Assembly: GCA_025093555.1 (NCBI GenBank)
Contig: JAIWNF010000005.1
Coordinates: 186,001-250,000 of the forward strand
Source: Circinella umbellata
Taxonomy: Eukaryota; Mucoromycota; Mucoromycetes; Mucorales; Lichtheimiaceae
Reading direction: 5' to 3'
DNA length: 64,000 nt
This document shows positions 11,474 through 24,600 of this stretch, one piece after another; within the stretch, counting starts at the first letter, position 1; every line of letters begins with the position of its first letter. The notes beneath the pieces were generated by a model that saw only the letters and a list, made by a program, of their open reading frames with translations, had not been told where the DNA came from and searched no databases. The position numbers and the translations under genes are program-made.

Positions 11474-13697
11474 ATGTTGGCAAATACTTTGAAAAAATCA
11501 TTTGTTCAACAACAACGTACTATTTTATCAAATACGATTAAACGAACGAGTGTTCCTATTTTTTATCGTACTTTTACAAAACATGCTATACAACAACAAC
11601 AACAAGCTGAACCCACATTAACTACCCCTTCTAATGGTAAATAGATATATATTATTAATATTATTAATTTTATAAAATTAACTCGTTTTTTTTTTACTTT
11701 TATGAAATGAAGATTCACATGGATTCGAAACTTCTCTTCAATCACCTACTGGAAGACCTATTTATCTTGATGTTCAAGCAACAAGTCCAATGGATCCTCG
11801 TGTTTTAGATGCCATGATGCCTTATATGACTGAAATTTATGGTAATCCTCATTCAAGAACTCATCAATATGGTTGGGAGACTGAAACTGCAGTAGAAAAT
11901 GCTCGTAAGGTAAAGAAGCAAATATGAATTTCCTATTATTTTGAAAAGGGAGGGGGAGGGGGTTGCGAGATGGAAGGGTAAAAGAAATGGAATTGATTAG
12001 TAATCTTATTGTGTTTTTTTTTTCTGACTCAATCATTGAAATAATATTAATAAAAATAATAGGAAGTTGCTCAATTGATTGGTGCCGATCCTAAAGAAAT
12101 CATTTTCACTTCAGGTGCTACTGAATCCAATAACTTGAGTTTAAAAGGTGTTGCACGATTTTATAAAAATAAGAAACGTCATATTATTACTACTCAAATT
12201 GTAAGTTTTTCCTTCTTTTTTCTTTCTTTCTTTCCCTCTCTCATTCGAAATTAACTAACTAACTAAAAAAAAAAACTTTTCTTTACAAAAAAAAAAGGAA
12301 CATAAATGTGTTTTGGAATCATGTCGTGAACTTCAAGAAGAAGGATTTGAAGTCACTTATTTACCTGTACAAAGTAATGGTATCATTGATATGAAACAAT
12401 TAGAAGAAGCCATTCGACCTGATACAAGTATTGTATCCATTATGATGGTCAATAATGAAATTGGTGTGACACAACCTATTACTGAAATTGGTCAATTGTG
12501 TCGATCCAAAAAGGTGTTTTTCCACAGTGATATCGCTCAAGCCGCTGGTAAAGTTCCTATTGATGTCAATGCCATGAATGTCGATTTGTTGAGTATTTCA
12601 GGTCACAAGTTATATGGTCCTAAAGGTATAGGTGCTCTTTATGTACGTCGTCGACCTCGTGTTCGTTTACAAGCTATTATTAGTGGAGGAGGTCAAGAAC
12701 GTGGTATTCGTAGTGGTACTCTTGCTGCTCCTTTAGTTGTTGGTTTAGGTGAAGCATGTAGAATTTCTCGTGAAGAAATGGAGGTAAAGAAATACATATA
12801 ATGGATAAAAGGGAAAAATATGGAGACCCGATGACGAATCGTGCTTTTTGCGTAATGGCACGTTAAAAAAAATCGCACAATGAGCAATGAACTGTATATA
12901 TATCCTATACTGGGTTTTTTTTTCTAATTCAATATAATGTCTCTAAAAAGGATATTATATAGAGAAAGAAGAACAGTATAGGAAACAGTTGTCATTGCGA
13001 GGATTGTTTGTGCAGGGGTTCTGAGGGTTATATATATCTATATTAAATGGTTTTTGAAATATTTATATTTTTTGTATGAACTCACACACATATATATATA
13101 CAATATAGTATGATCATGCATATATCTCAAAATTAGCTAATCGATTAATTACTGGTATTCAAGCAAATGTTGAATCTGTTACACGTAATGGTGATTCAGA
13201 AAAATCTTATCCAGGTAAGATAAATTGAGAAGGTGGGGAAGGAATCAAAGAAAAGTTTACTCACTTTTATATATATATATATAAATAAATAGGTTGTGTC
13301 AATTTATCATTTGCTTATGTCGAAGGTGAATCTTTATTGATGGCATTAAAAGATATTGCTTTATCATCAGGTTCTGCATGTACTTCAGCATCTCTTGAAC
13401 CTTCTTATGTATTAAGAGCATTAGGTGCTGATGATGAAACGGCTCACAGTTCTATTCGATTTGGTATTGGTCGATTTACAACAGAAGAAGAAATTGATTT
13501 TGTCATCGATAAAGTGTCTCAACATGTACAGAAACTTAGAGACATGTCTCCTTTGTGGGAAATGGTAATTATCATTAAAAAGCAGGAGTTGTGCGTGTAA
13601 GGAATGAATAAATAAATAAATATATCTAATCCGTTTATTCTTCAATTAGGTTCAAGATGGTATTGACTTAAAGTCAATTCAATGGTCCCAACATTAA
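11474..13697 (+). CDS. NFS1: Mitochondrial cysteine desulfurase
   Basis: A PLP enzyme that takes sulfur from cysteine for iron-sulfur cluster assembly in mitochondria (with Isd11, Isu and frataxin) and for tRNA thiolation. Seven exons: 11474-11636, 11713-11909, 12063-12200, 12298-12783, 13109-13214, 13293-13564 and 13650-13697, giving 469 residues. The N-terminus ([16 protein letters not shown], rich in Arg/Lys/Ser, no acids) is a typical mitochondrial presequence. The PLP lysine is K270 in [12 protein letters not shown]; the catalytic cysteine is about C393 in the conserved loop [19 protein letters not shown]. The C-terminus [11 protein letters not shown] matches the family. The intron after exon 4 (12784-13108) is 325 nt, several times longer than its neighbours. 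Confidence 0.97.
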
Positions 13698-14061
13698 GAC
13701 ATTGAGTTACAACTTCCCTCTCTCCCTTTGCACGCACACGCACATATATAAATATACACACACTCACTCACACACACAACAAATGCAACTTTTATATATA
13801 TTTCCCCCCCAAAAAAATATACAAATCTCATTATACAAACAAATATAATCAATCTTTTATATATATTTATATTTTTACACACACACAAAAGATAAAAAAT
13901 TCAGTGATGGGAGGTATATAATTATCAGTCCTTTTTTTTTTGAGTATAATTTTTTTTATATATAATAATAAAGAATATAGTAAATATATATATATATATA
14001 TATATATCTTTGACCCAAAGAATAAAACGTTACTATAAACAAACAATGAAAACGATCACAG

Positions 14062-14123
<62 letters not shown>

Positions 14124-14131
14124 TGGTGTTA
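13698..14131. other. Intergenic between convergent NFS1 and RSC7-like genes
   Basis: Only 3' flanks are expected here. It contains a CA/AC-rich tract at 13735-13775, AT runs, and the GA microsatellite that ends 20 bases from the stop of the minus-strand gene. No coding signal. Confidence 0.6.
14065..14113. repeat. GA dinucleotide microsatellite
   Basis: About 24 GA units in a row, between the 3' ends of two convergent genes. Reads through a short open frame (Arg-Glu)n that I regard as spurious. Confidence 0.9.
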
Positions 14132-16279
14132 TTACATAGTACCACCAGGATGCATAAAACCATATGGATTATTATTAGGTACAGATGCCATACTTGTATT
14201 AGGAACACCATAAACACCACCATTAGAAACATGTTGCATCATCATTTGTTGTTGTTGTTGCTGTTGTTGAGGATGATAAACTCCTCCTCCCATAGGTCCA
14301 CCCATAGGTACTTGAGGAGGTCGATTACCTGCCATTTGTTGAAAATACATAGGATGACCTGCAGCAGCTGCTTGTTGTGCTTGCATTTGACGACTGAATA
14401 ATAATAATTATTATTAATGGTTTATAGAAAAATAAAATAAAATTATTTAAATGAAATATAAAGCTTACATTGCATGTTGTTGTTGCTGTTGTGATGTCAT
14501 TGAAAATTGTCCAGGCTGTTGTTGTTGTACTTGTCCCATTTGAGGTCCAGTAGGTGTAGAAACAGGTAATGAAGATGGTGTTCCTGTGGATACTGAAGCT
14601 ACAGTAGGTGTGGGCGCAGAAGGTGTTACTGAAGATGTACTTGGAATATTTATTGGTTGTCGTTGCTGTTGCTGTTGTCGTTGTTGTTGCTGTACTGTTG
14701 CTATTGCTGGTGATGCTGCAGGATTTATATTAGAAGTAGAAGAAAGTGGAACAGATGTAGATAATGAACCTTCATTATTTTTTATTGTGTAAGAGGGTGT
14801 AGAAGATGATTCAGTTGTTACTTCTTTACTTGATGAATGTTGTTGATCTGTAGCGATAGTAGTAGCAGACGTAGTAGCAGCCGTCGTCGTCGTATTAGTT
14901 GTTGTTATAGTAGCAGCCGTCGTATTATTATTTATATCAGTATCTTCTGTCGTTTGAGGTATTGATTCTTTCTTGATTGGTTTTTCTGTCATTTCATAAA
15001 GTAATCGTAAGGGCTGTTTTGATGATGGAATTTGATGAACATTTGTATGTAAATCAAAAAAGGATGGATTGTCACGACGATATTCACACAATTGTGTATT
15101 GAAATTACGTATAGATAAAGCAACATGATGCATCCAATTGGTTTCATTAATAACAGGTACAGTAGTAGCGGTAGCAGAAGCAGATAATTTAGCGGTTGCA
15201 TTATTAGAAATCGTTGTATTGATACGTCGACTATTACTTGTTAAATTATTTCGTCCACTCACAGCAAAAGGAGACCATGATTTTTCATTGCCTTCTTTGC
15301 CTACTTCTTCTTCACTGTGATCATCTGCAAATTCAGCGTCATCTATTTCTCCAGTATAATAATAATCATCTCTTCCACGTCGACCCTTTTTTAATACACG
15401 GTGACCAAATTGTTTAAATACAGAACGCGCTGTAACCACAGATACTTCACGCGTTCTAAAGGTAGATCGAAGTAAATTATGTTGTACTAAATAACCTTTT
15501 TCTGCATCGGTAACATGTACTTTGACTAGTTTTGGATTCTTTTTTAAAAAAACAAAACTATCACGAAAACCAAGTAAAGCAGCAGGATCTTTAGAAAACA
15601 TGAATAACATATGACCACGATTAGGTAAATTAAAGGTGGGTACTTTATACTGCCGACCTACCAAAAAAAAAATAACAGTTAATTATACTTTATCTCCTTT
15701 CTATATTCTTTCTTTCTTTCTTTTAATTTTACCTCCTAATAAATTGCCTCCTCTATCCACTTTAGTTTCTCCAATTTCATCATAATCACTTTCATTATCT
15801 AAAGAGGGAGAAGCACTACTGGCAGTAGGTGTACCAGGTTGACGTTTGGATCGTTCCTCTTTTAATGGTACTGATGATACTTTAGGTCTTCCACGTTTTT
15901 TGCCACGAAGTACTGAATCAGTATCACTTAAATTATCGACTTCTTCTCCAAACGATTGATCACTTTCTTCACCAGTATATTCGAAATCATCTACTTCTTC
16001 AACTTTACCCGTTGAATCTCTCGTTTTCTTTTTTGGTGGACGTCCTTTTCTTTTTACTTTGTAAATATAAAAAATTTGGTTTTTGAATAAAAATTGTGAG
16101 TTTTTACTATGAATTATTTTAATTTTTCCATTTGATTATACATCTACACACAACACACAAGACGCACTTTTTTCTTTCTTTTTCTCTTTTCTTTTAATAA
16201 TAATGAAAAGTATATAAATCAATAATAGAATATATATACAATCTAGTTTAAGAATAAATAAATGTTTACCTTTTGGCAT
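14132..16279 (-). CDS. RSC7/SWP82-type chromatin-remodelling complex subunit
   Basis: A member of the family of yeast Rsc7/Npl6 (RSC) and Swp82 (SWI/SNF), nuclear nucleosome-remodelling complexes. Four exons on the minus strand: 16270-16279 (10 nt), 15733-16056, 14469-15657 and 14132-14393, giving 594 residues. The first exon carries only the start codon, two codons and one base. The N-terminus is basic and AT-hook-like (KRKGRPPKKK, later KKRGRPK) with acidic stretches. The core, about residues 110-220, starts GGRQYKVPTFNLPNRGHMLF and contains GFRDSFVFLKKN, VTARSVFKQFGHRV and RRGRDDYYYTGE, all diagnostic. The C-terminal half is Thr/Ser/Gln-rich with poly-Gln runs. I cannot tell whether it belongs to RSC or SWI/SNF. 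Confidence 0.9.
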
Positions 16280-16870
16280 TCTTTTTTTTGATTTAGTAAT
16301 GTAATAGATTCAAAAAAAAAGCTGAAGTAGAAAAAAGTTCTGATTTTATTATAAAAGGGCGTTTTTACCCAAACTTGAATAAAAATAATCTTTTTTTGGT
16401 CCTCTCCCCCCCCCCTTTCCGCTCATTGAAATATTTTTAATTAACATTTTTCTCATTTGTTGTCAATTCATCCCCCCTCCCTTTCATAATATTTATATCC
16501 AAGTAAACCTAAGAATAATGAATGATGTCTCTCTATCTCCCTCCTTTAATACAAATATGTTTGTATTATTAGGTAATACTCCATTATAGAGTATTTTTAC
16601 GTAATACACATAAACTATGCATATCGTACATTCTTATAATATCCCACCTTGCCCACCTTTATACACATTTTATAATATATTATTATTGAATGAAATGATT
16701 TATTTAGATTGTATAAGTAGTAAATACATTTTTATATGGAAAATGGTTTTGGTGAAACAAAAACAAAAAGATGAACAAGTGTTTAATGGAAAATAGTGAA
16801 AATTGAATGCGTGAGGAAGGTGTGATTTGGTATAGAAAAAGTACGTATGAATGGTATAAATTATTATTTT
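16280..16870. other. Intergenic, GNA1 3' side to RSC7-like promoter
   Basis: Upstream region of the minus-strand RSC7-like gene and 3' flank of the minus-strand GNA1 gene. T/C homopolymers around 16395-16420 and AT-rich DNA; no coding exon recognised. Confidence 0.5.
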
Positions 16871-17640
16871 TTACAAATGAGCTTTGGTAGTGGTAGCAGT
16901 AGGAACATACCATGCCATTTCATATTCTTTTTGAGTGAATCCACATTTTTCATAAAATGGAATATTTTTAGCTGAACAATCCAAAATAACTAAAAGAATA
17001 TAAAGTAGTTTATTTTTGTTAGTGAGTGTCAATATTTTTTATAAGAGATAATAATAAAAATAAGTAATACTATTTACCTTTATAACAACCCTTCTTTGCA
17101 CCAATATATTTAAGTGCTTCAATAATACGAAGACCTAATTTTTTACCTTGTTGATTTGCATCAACAGCAATATCTTCAATATGTCCTACTAAACCATTAT
17201 TATGTACAAATTTACGTTCAACAAAGATAGTGCCTGCAGCAACAATACGATTTTCACGATCATTAGAAATTGCAATAGTAAAATCTATAAAAAGGAAAAC
17301 TAGTTAGTATAATTATATCAACAGTAATAAAGATATTATATATTTTAAACTTACATTCATGGTTGTGTTGCTTTAAATAATTGAAACGTTCTATAATAAT
17401 AAGCAGTTAGTATTATTATTCATTAGAAAGTTACATAGTAGTAATAATAATAATAATATCTTTACCAAGCCATTGTTCTTTTGTTTGAGTACCAACTTCT
17501 GTTAATACTTCAAGAACTTTAAGAAAACCACGTTCATAATCATTTTCACGTAAAGGTCGGACTGTATAACCTTCAGGAAGTGCAGCTTGAACTTGAGAAG
17601 AGATGAAAGATTCTTCAAACAATGTAATTTCAGTAGACAT
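16871..17640 (-). CDS. GNA1: Glucosamine-6-phosphate N-acetyltransferase
   Basis: Transfers acetyl from acetyl-CoA to glucosamine-6-phosphate, a step towards UDP-GlcNAc for chitin, GPI anchors and N-glycans; cytosolic. Four exons on the minus strand: 17466-17640, 17355-17390 (36 nt), 17078-17284 and 16871-16989, giving 178 residues, a normal GNA1 length. The GNAT fold is clear: N-terminal YTVRPLRENDYERGFLKVL, the acetyl-CoA loop HIEDIAVDANQQGKKLGLRI (Q/R-x-x-G-x-G/A type) and the C-terminal strand KNIPFYEKCGFTQKEYEMAW. The conserved VERKFVHNNGLVGHIED segment is family-specific. Neighbouring genes are not in the same pathway. Confidence 0.96.
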
Positions 17641-20600
17641 TTTTATTTCTTTTTTAAAAAAAAAGTAGTGTTGAGGGAAAAAGACAGTATATAATAATAA
17701 TGAAAAAAAAAAGGAGATGAAATAAATAAATATCACCCCTTTTTATATAATAATGACAAGTATTAGTTTAATGAACCATGATTTGACACCTTCCGCGGGA
17801 TAGGTTGGATCTATACCGCGGAATAAGAAGAACAAGAACTCAGCCTGCATTTTATATCGTTTATCGTGAGTGGAACGTGGAGAAAAATAAAAATAGTAAC
17901 AGAATTATTATAATTGATCTTGTACCACTTGACTGATTTGGAAATATGATAACAAAAAAAAAACTGACAGATGTTTATATACTTTATATATGCTGCCTAT
18001 GTAAAACATAATAAAAAGAATAATGATGGAATAATAAAACAAGAAAGGTTAACGAGTAGAATTATTAAACACCCCAAAGATAGATATTTGTTATTTTCTA
18101 CTCACTGACTTAGTTCTTCTACACAAACAAAAAACTCATCGAATTTATAGTCTAACGTATCATTGTTAAGTAATTTACTCTTTATAAAATACCCATCCCC
18201 TCATTTAAAGCATTAATTTTTTATTTTTAGTAACTGCGGTGAAGGAAAAAAAAAGCACGATGAATCTACTTCAATATAACGAGCTAATAAAAATAAAATA
18301 AAAGAGGGATATATAGGGTATATATAATAAAAAGAAAGAATCTTTTCATGTGTAAATCATTATAAGTTAGACTTAAGCATATAGTTTTATATCTATTATA
18401 ATTCAAAAACATTTATTATTTTCAATGATACGTACTTAATGTGTTGAGATGGGGGGAACGATCCCACTTGGATAAATGGTTAAATTAGACCATCCCAAAA
18501 CAGGTAAAAGGAGTTATTAGACTTCTGATGTACGTATTATATTTCTGCATTTATAAAAATGATTATATGATATATACAAAAAAAAAAACAAGAGAATGTG
18601 TATAATAACTGAAGAACCTTTTTTTCAGTAGCGAAAAGAAAAAGTTAAACTAAGGCAGTAACAGTAAATCTCGGTCTAAAAACAAATAATTATGAGTTGT
18701 ACTGGTGATCAAATAATTAGGCTAATCTAAACAATCAATCTTTTGCATATTGTGTTACAAAGAAGCACCATCCTTAAAGTGAACATACATAGATCATTGC
18801 CATCTTGATTTAATATTGATATTAATAAAAAAAGGTTTATTCGTTTTATTCTAATCGTCTTCTTCAACACCAATGTATAATATATTTCCTCGATTGCTTT
18901 TTGACTTATTACTAAAAACAGGTTCAAAAAATTTGTTGGTTCCCTTAATAACAACACACCATTTTCTTTGTTGATCTATAAAATATATAAGAAAGAAAAG
19001 TATGAACCATTGATTATACAATCGTTTCTTCAGATTACATATACCCCCCCTCATCATTTGGAGAAGCTAGGGATACCCGGATTGTAATCACTATTTAGTG
19101 AATCAATTCTTAATACCTTGCACATACACAGTATCAAAAAGTTTATAGCAGCCTTTCAGTTTATAAAAAATCGAATGATATTTAAATTATATTTATGAAT
19201 AAACATAAAAAGACAATGATTTCAACGTCGATATAAATGTGTATACTTCTTGACAACCCAGACTGTACCTAGAACATGATTAACTACATTTTTTCTCTCG
19301 AAGCAGTTCAGTTCCAACTACCTTCTTGTTAATACAATTATACAGTAACACAAAAGAATAGCTTGGACTTCTACACTTGATTGCTGAATCTGACAAACCC
19401 AAATAAAAGGTGAGTGAAATTCTTTTACAAGAATAAAATAACGCATGTCGTGTCTTTTGTTTCTCCACTATCACTATAAATTTTTATACGTAATACTTAT
19501 TTTACTACAGTTGTTTTCCTCTATAGTATCATATCAGTCATTCTCATGTATAGATAAGAGTTTTTTTTTCACGCGCTATCAATGAAAAGCCTTAAATGAA
19601 AGTACAGTTAAAGGTCCAACTTGATTTTTCTGCGATAACTTTCGGCACCAATGTAGGCTCCAATAAACAGTACATATCCATTATAGAGACTGATCTTGAT
19701 AAAGCTTGAAAAAAAAGGCATTCATATAAGGACAATTCAGATAGAAATATCATCACTGAATATATGGCTTTATAAATACTTTTATTTTATCAACATGAGA
19801 GACGACCATTGCATTATCTAAGCAATAAACAAGTGTTTTTCAAACACTTGCTCCATTGAAAGTCATGCATTGATCATTATTGCCTATAAAAGTAATAACT
19901 ATAGTAGAGAAAAAATATAATAAAAAAAACACAATGTAGAAGTAAAATGGTGTCATGACTTTTAAGGTACATGACAATAAAAGAGGATGCCAAACAAAAT
20001 AATTTTCTACACTCGATACATCTTTTGAAGCATATTATCAATATGTGAGAATGGGAGGGGGGGTGAATACGATATCAATTGTGGCATCTAGCGTTGAATC
20101 TTCTTTTTTTTTTGTCTGATACGTAAATTGACAATACATAAGAATTTCTAAATTTTTTCACCTTCATCATCGATAGTTATATACTCGCTAGGTTCTCATA
20201 TTATTTCAGTAATTTATAACGTACGTCGTAGGTATATTACATAGTTGTATGCATATACGAAAATAGCACATAACTATCAAGTTGAGTAGCCTGACAAGTA
20301 TTGTACAACTATATTACACACCTGATCCAACTATACAACAACAAAATCCATACTTACATTCACAGTAACTGTTATGGACTTGAATCAATTTATGGAAATT
20401 TTCAAGTAGGGAAGAGTTGTATGTTATCAAGATTATAATCGAAGAGAGTCGTTCAATTCATCTTCAAAGTTTATCTTCTCATTCGCAATTGATGACTTAT
20501 CTTTGTTTAAATACCATTAATTACTCATTGGTTTATAACCGATTTTGTTATATAGTATAACGCCCACTCCTTTAAGCTCTCTTTCTCAATAATTATGAAA

Positions 20601-21602
20601 ACTGGAGATCACACATAAAGCAAAAATAAAAAAAGAATAAAGATCGAGCTGATTTAATTTTTTTAACAGATGATAGAAAGTCCTGTGATCCCTTTATACG
20701 CAATATAGTACTAGCTAAGCTTTCGTGAATGATACTAACTTCACCATCATGGCTTTAAAATAACTATTGTCTTGTAATCTTTTTTATGTAAACACATTTA
20801 AAAAATCAACCACCAGACCCAAACCCCTAACTATTGACTTGTGTACAACTTTTTCAAAATTTCTGTTTGAACAAATCCATAAAGAGGGTATATAGGTAGA
20901 ATCTTTTCCCCCCCTTATATTTCGTCACTTGGAGTTACGTAAGTAGCAATGGTATCATATGATGTTACGTACTTTATTTAAATCTTCAAACAAAAAAAAA
21001 AAGTAAATATTATTTTTTAGTTGCACAAGAGTTTCATACAGTCAGAAACCCTTAATAAACAAAAATATAATGAAAGGTAAAGAGACGTTGTTATTATTAA
21101 CATACATGTGTGTGTGTGTTTGAGTTTACTCTACAATGTTAAATAGTAATTTTTTAGTTTGAGGCTGGCCAACTCCTTGCAGGGTATAAAACCGTCGTGG
21201 TTAACATTTATAATAGAGAAATATAAAAAAAATACACATATTCGGATTAGTGTAAAAGTAATAAGCTTTTCTCTTTACGTATTGCTTTTTTCTTCTCATT
21301 CTTTTTTTTTTTATTCTCGGCGCGTTCTCCATCTTCTCTCTCGCGATTATATTATTAATAAAACTATACGAGTATGCTTTCATTATAATAAAAAATAGTC
21401 ATTTTCAATCCGAGATTTGTAGTCAATAAAAATATATCATACCCAACAACGTAATCTTTTTCTTTTTGCTAGTTTCTATTTTAAAACTAATTCTGCTTTT
21501 TCTATTTTATTTTATTTTTTTCCCTCGGTACTCTAGCATCCGCTCGAATAGTAAACCGACTATAATAACAAAGAAAAAAAAAAGAGAGGAATCTGAACAG
21601 TA
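17641..21602. other. Long gene-poor region of about 4 kb
   Basis: Between divergent GNA1 (-) and the Rho GEF gene (+). Composition is AT-rich with poly-A/T and TACGTA-type motifs. Two CCGCGG sites 24 bases apart sit at 17794 and 17816. Apart from one possible relic exon at 18854-18977 I see no protein-like frame, RNA gene or long repeat. It could hold regulatory DNA, a non-coding transcript or decayed repeats. Confidence 0.5.
18854..18977 (-). pseudogene. Possible relic terminal exon, unknown protein
   Basis: Just after an acceptor-like TTTTATAG (18978-18985 on the plus strand) the minus strand reads a 41-residue tail ending in a stop: QQRKWCVVIKGTNKFFEP ... ILYIGVEEDD. Codon use looks protein-like and the tail is acidic. 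I found no convincing upstream exon; the frame upstream is closed by stops. I do not recognise the protein. It may be a fragment of a dead gene or chance. Confidence 0.22.
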
Positions 21603-24600
21603 ATGGCAGAATATCCTGAACCACACGACCGTGGCTTAAACAATAATGAAGGTGTACCTGAACCCAATGGATTTAACAGTTCTAATCATAGTAGTCCCCT
21701 GAATGCTCATGCTCAGATCAGGCCACACGATTCTGGAAACGTAAGTATAGATACAGTGTGCCAAGGAACTATTTTTTTTACGTCACATGTATGCGTCTAG
21801 TCTTACATAAATATCTTTTTTTTTATAGTATTTTTCCAATAATAGTGGATACGAAATGCCTATGCCAGTGAATCATCAACATACTCGTACTCATTCTGGA
21901 GGAAGTATGGGTGCTTATCCACCATCACCTATGGGTATGCCCCCTCATCTTCCACAACAACAACCAGAACAGTGGAGATTTTCACAAGGTACTCGTCACC
22001 CTCAACATTTGAATATGCCGATGCCTCAAGCATTTCCATCACCACAGATACCACCACCCTATCCACCACGACATTCGATGGCTCCGTATCCACCCATGAG
22101 TGGTTCACAAGGATACCCACCACCTTATCCTCCACTCCGTTCTGAACCATCTGGGCTGTATAATCCCCCGCCTCATCCAGAAAATAATGTTGCTCCCTAT
22201 CCTCCGACACAGCCTCCCGAACCAACTTCGCCATACCTACCCGTGCATTCGGAACCTCATTCGCCATATCCACCATTACACAAGGATCCGCCGTCACCTT
22301 ACCCACCAATGCATCAACAGGAACCAGCATCACCCTATCCACTAGGACACCAGAAGCCAACATCACCTTATCCTCCTATTCAACAACACCAACCACCTTA
22401 TCCTCCACCGCATCAACAGCCTTACCCACCAACCAATGCGTATCCTTTTCCTCGTGCACCGTTACAACAAGTACTCCCACAAAGAAGTGGATTACAAATG
22501 CCTGCTCCCGGACGATGGACTGGAACACAAACTTATGATCAAGCTATGCCCTATCCACCATTAGAGTTTATAAAAGCACCGTCTCAGGATTTTATTAGTA
22601 CCTATCGTCCATCCACGGTACAACCTTCGGCTGCCAGTGCAGCTGAAGATGATCATCGTGAAGCAATGCGAAAATCCCTTCGACGCAACGATAGTTCAAA
22701 ACTTAGGCACTCGAATGATTCAAGTGATTCAAGTGATTCAAGTGATGAATCAGATGTTGAAGAAACACCGAAAAAGAACAAAATGTATCTTTCGGATAAA
22801 CCTTTACCACCTGCACCCTCTGAAGGAGAAGGAGAAGAAGAAGAAACCACACCCGATAATACGGATGATATTGGAATAATAGTAGAAACCGTTCCAGCAG
22901 AAGGATCAACTGATCCAGCCCTTTTGTCAGTTTTATCTAAAGCATTTGCAACTAAAATGAAAGAAGTTGTAACACTTCGAGAACTTAGTTGTTCAACAGA
23001 ATATCCGGATGCTTTTACAGGTGCAGAAGCAGTGGTATGTTTCCCATCTTTTTTTTTTTTTTTACTTGTATATATAGTATATTTTGGAGCTTTTGTGTTA
23101 AAAAAAATTAAAATTTTTAATTATTGGGGTCTGTTTTTTTTTATATATAGGATACTGTATTTGATCTTTTATGTGGACTTTATCCTCGTGAACACTGTGT
23201 CAAGGTACTGAATGCAATGATACAATGTAAACCTCAAGGTTTATTGGAAGCAGTTACTGAAACATCTCAAAAATCATCTCATCGACAAATTGTGTATGAT
23301 TCATTGGATGAAACGTATCGTTTGAGAAGAGTTATACCAGTGGGTGTCTTTACTGGTATTGCAAAATGTTATGTACATGGCTGTGAACCTGGTTCACAAG
23401 GGTGTTATGCTCCTCGTTGTCCCAACAAACCTCATGTTTATGAAAAAGATGTAGAGGTAAAGAAAAAAAAATATATATAGCAAATTTCATTCATATAATA
23501 TATATTTATTTATTTGATTAAAACATATTTTTTTTTGTAGCCACAAGAACCTTTGGGAAGAAGTTCATCAATGCGATCTTCAATTATTTATACTGAAGGT
23601 GTATGTATTCTTGATTTTTTTTATTTAGCAAAATTTTATAGAGGGTGAGTGATGAAGCTGACAATTTTCTTTTTGTTATAGATGCGTTCGACGGAATATT
23701 GGGGTCAACGAATGGATCCAGAGTTTTATGAAACGATTGAACCACGTGAACGTGATCGTCAAGAAGCTCTGAATGAAGTAACTCATGGTGAAGAACAATA
23801 TTTGAAAGATTTGGAAATTATGCATGAGGTAAAAAATAAAAGGAAACCGAATTTATAACATCTCTTTTATTTATAGAGAAGATAAAGAGAGATTAAAAAG
23901 ACTAATATCCTGATTATTTAAATAGTATATTGTGGTTCCGCTAAGTGAATCAGGTGCAATTGAACCCAACATGTGGCCACTTTTTGCAAAAGATGTTTTT
24001 AACAATTATCAAGAGCTTGAAAAGATCAGTTCAGATTTGTTTGAGGAGTTATTTGCGCGTCAAGAAGAATATGAGCAAGCTTGTATACCGAGTATTGCTG
24101 ATATCTTATTGAAACATTTCGAAAGGTTTAGAGATCCATTTGCACGTTATGTACCCAATGTTCATCTTGCAGAATATATTGTTGCACTTACTCGACGTTC
24201 CAACAAACAATTCAGCGACTACTTACAAGTGCTTCAAAGCGATCCACATCTCAATAAACAAACATTCCGTCACTTTTTGCTTCGACCTGTCATGCGTTTG
24301 CAACGTTATCCTTTATTACTTGGAGCCATCATTAAAAAGACGGATAAAGAGAGTGACGATTATGAGACTCTAATGAAATGTAAAGAAATGGTTGCAGAGG
24401 TGGCTAGTCTATGTGATTATCTCTCTCAAGGTATCAAGAATCGTGTTGAAATTTTGACTTTGAATGGTGCATTGACATGTCGACAAGGTGAATTTTATGA
24501 TCTTAAACTCACGGATCCTCAACGAAAGATTTATTTCCGTGGCGATATTAAACGTGGTAATTCAACTCTTGAAGTGACCGAAAAATATATCCATGTCGTC

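Noticed and set aside
14123..15320. Plus-strand open frames opposite the RSC7-like gene
   Set aside because: They are shadows of low-complexity codons (Gln, Thr, Ser) on the real minus-strand gene.
21929..22366. Minus-strand open frame opposite the Rho GEF proline tract
   Set aside because: A shadow of repetitive Pro/Tyr codons; no independent start context or homology.
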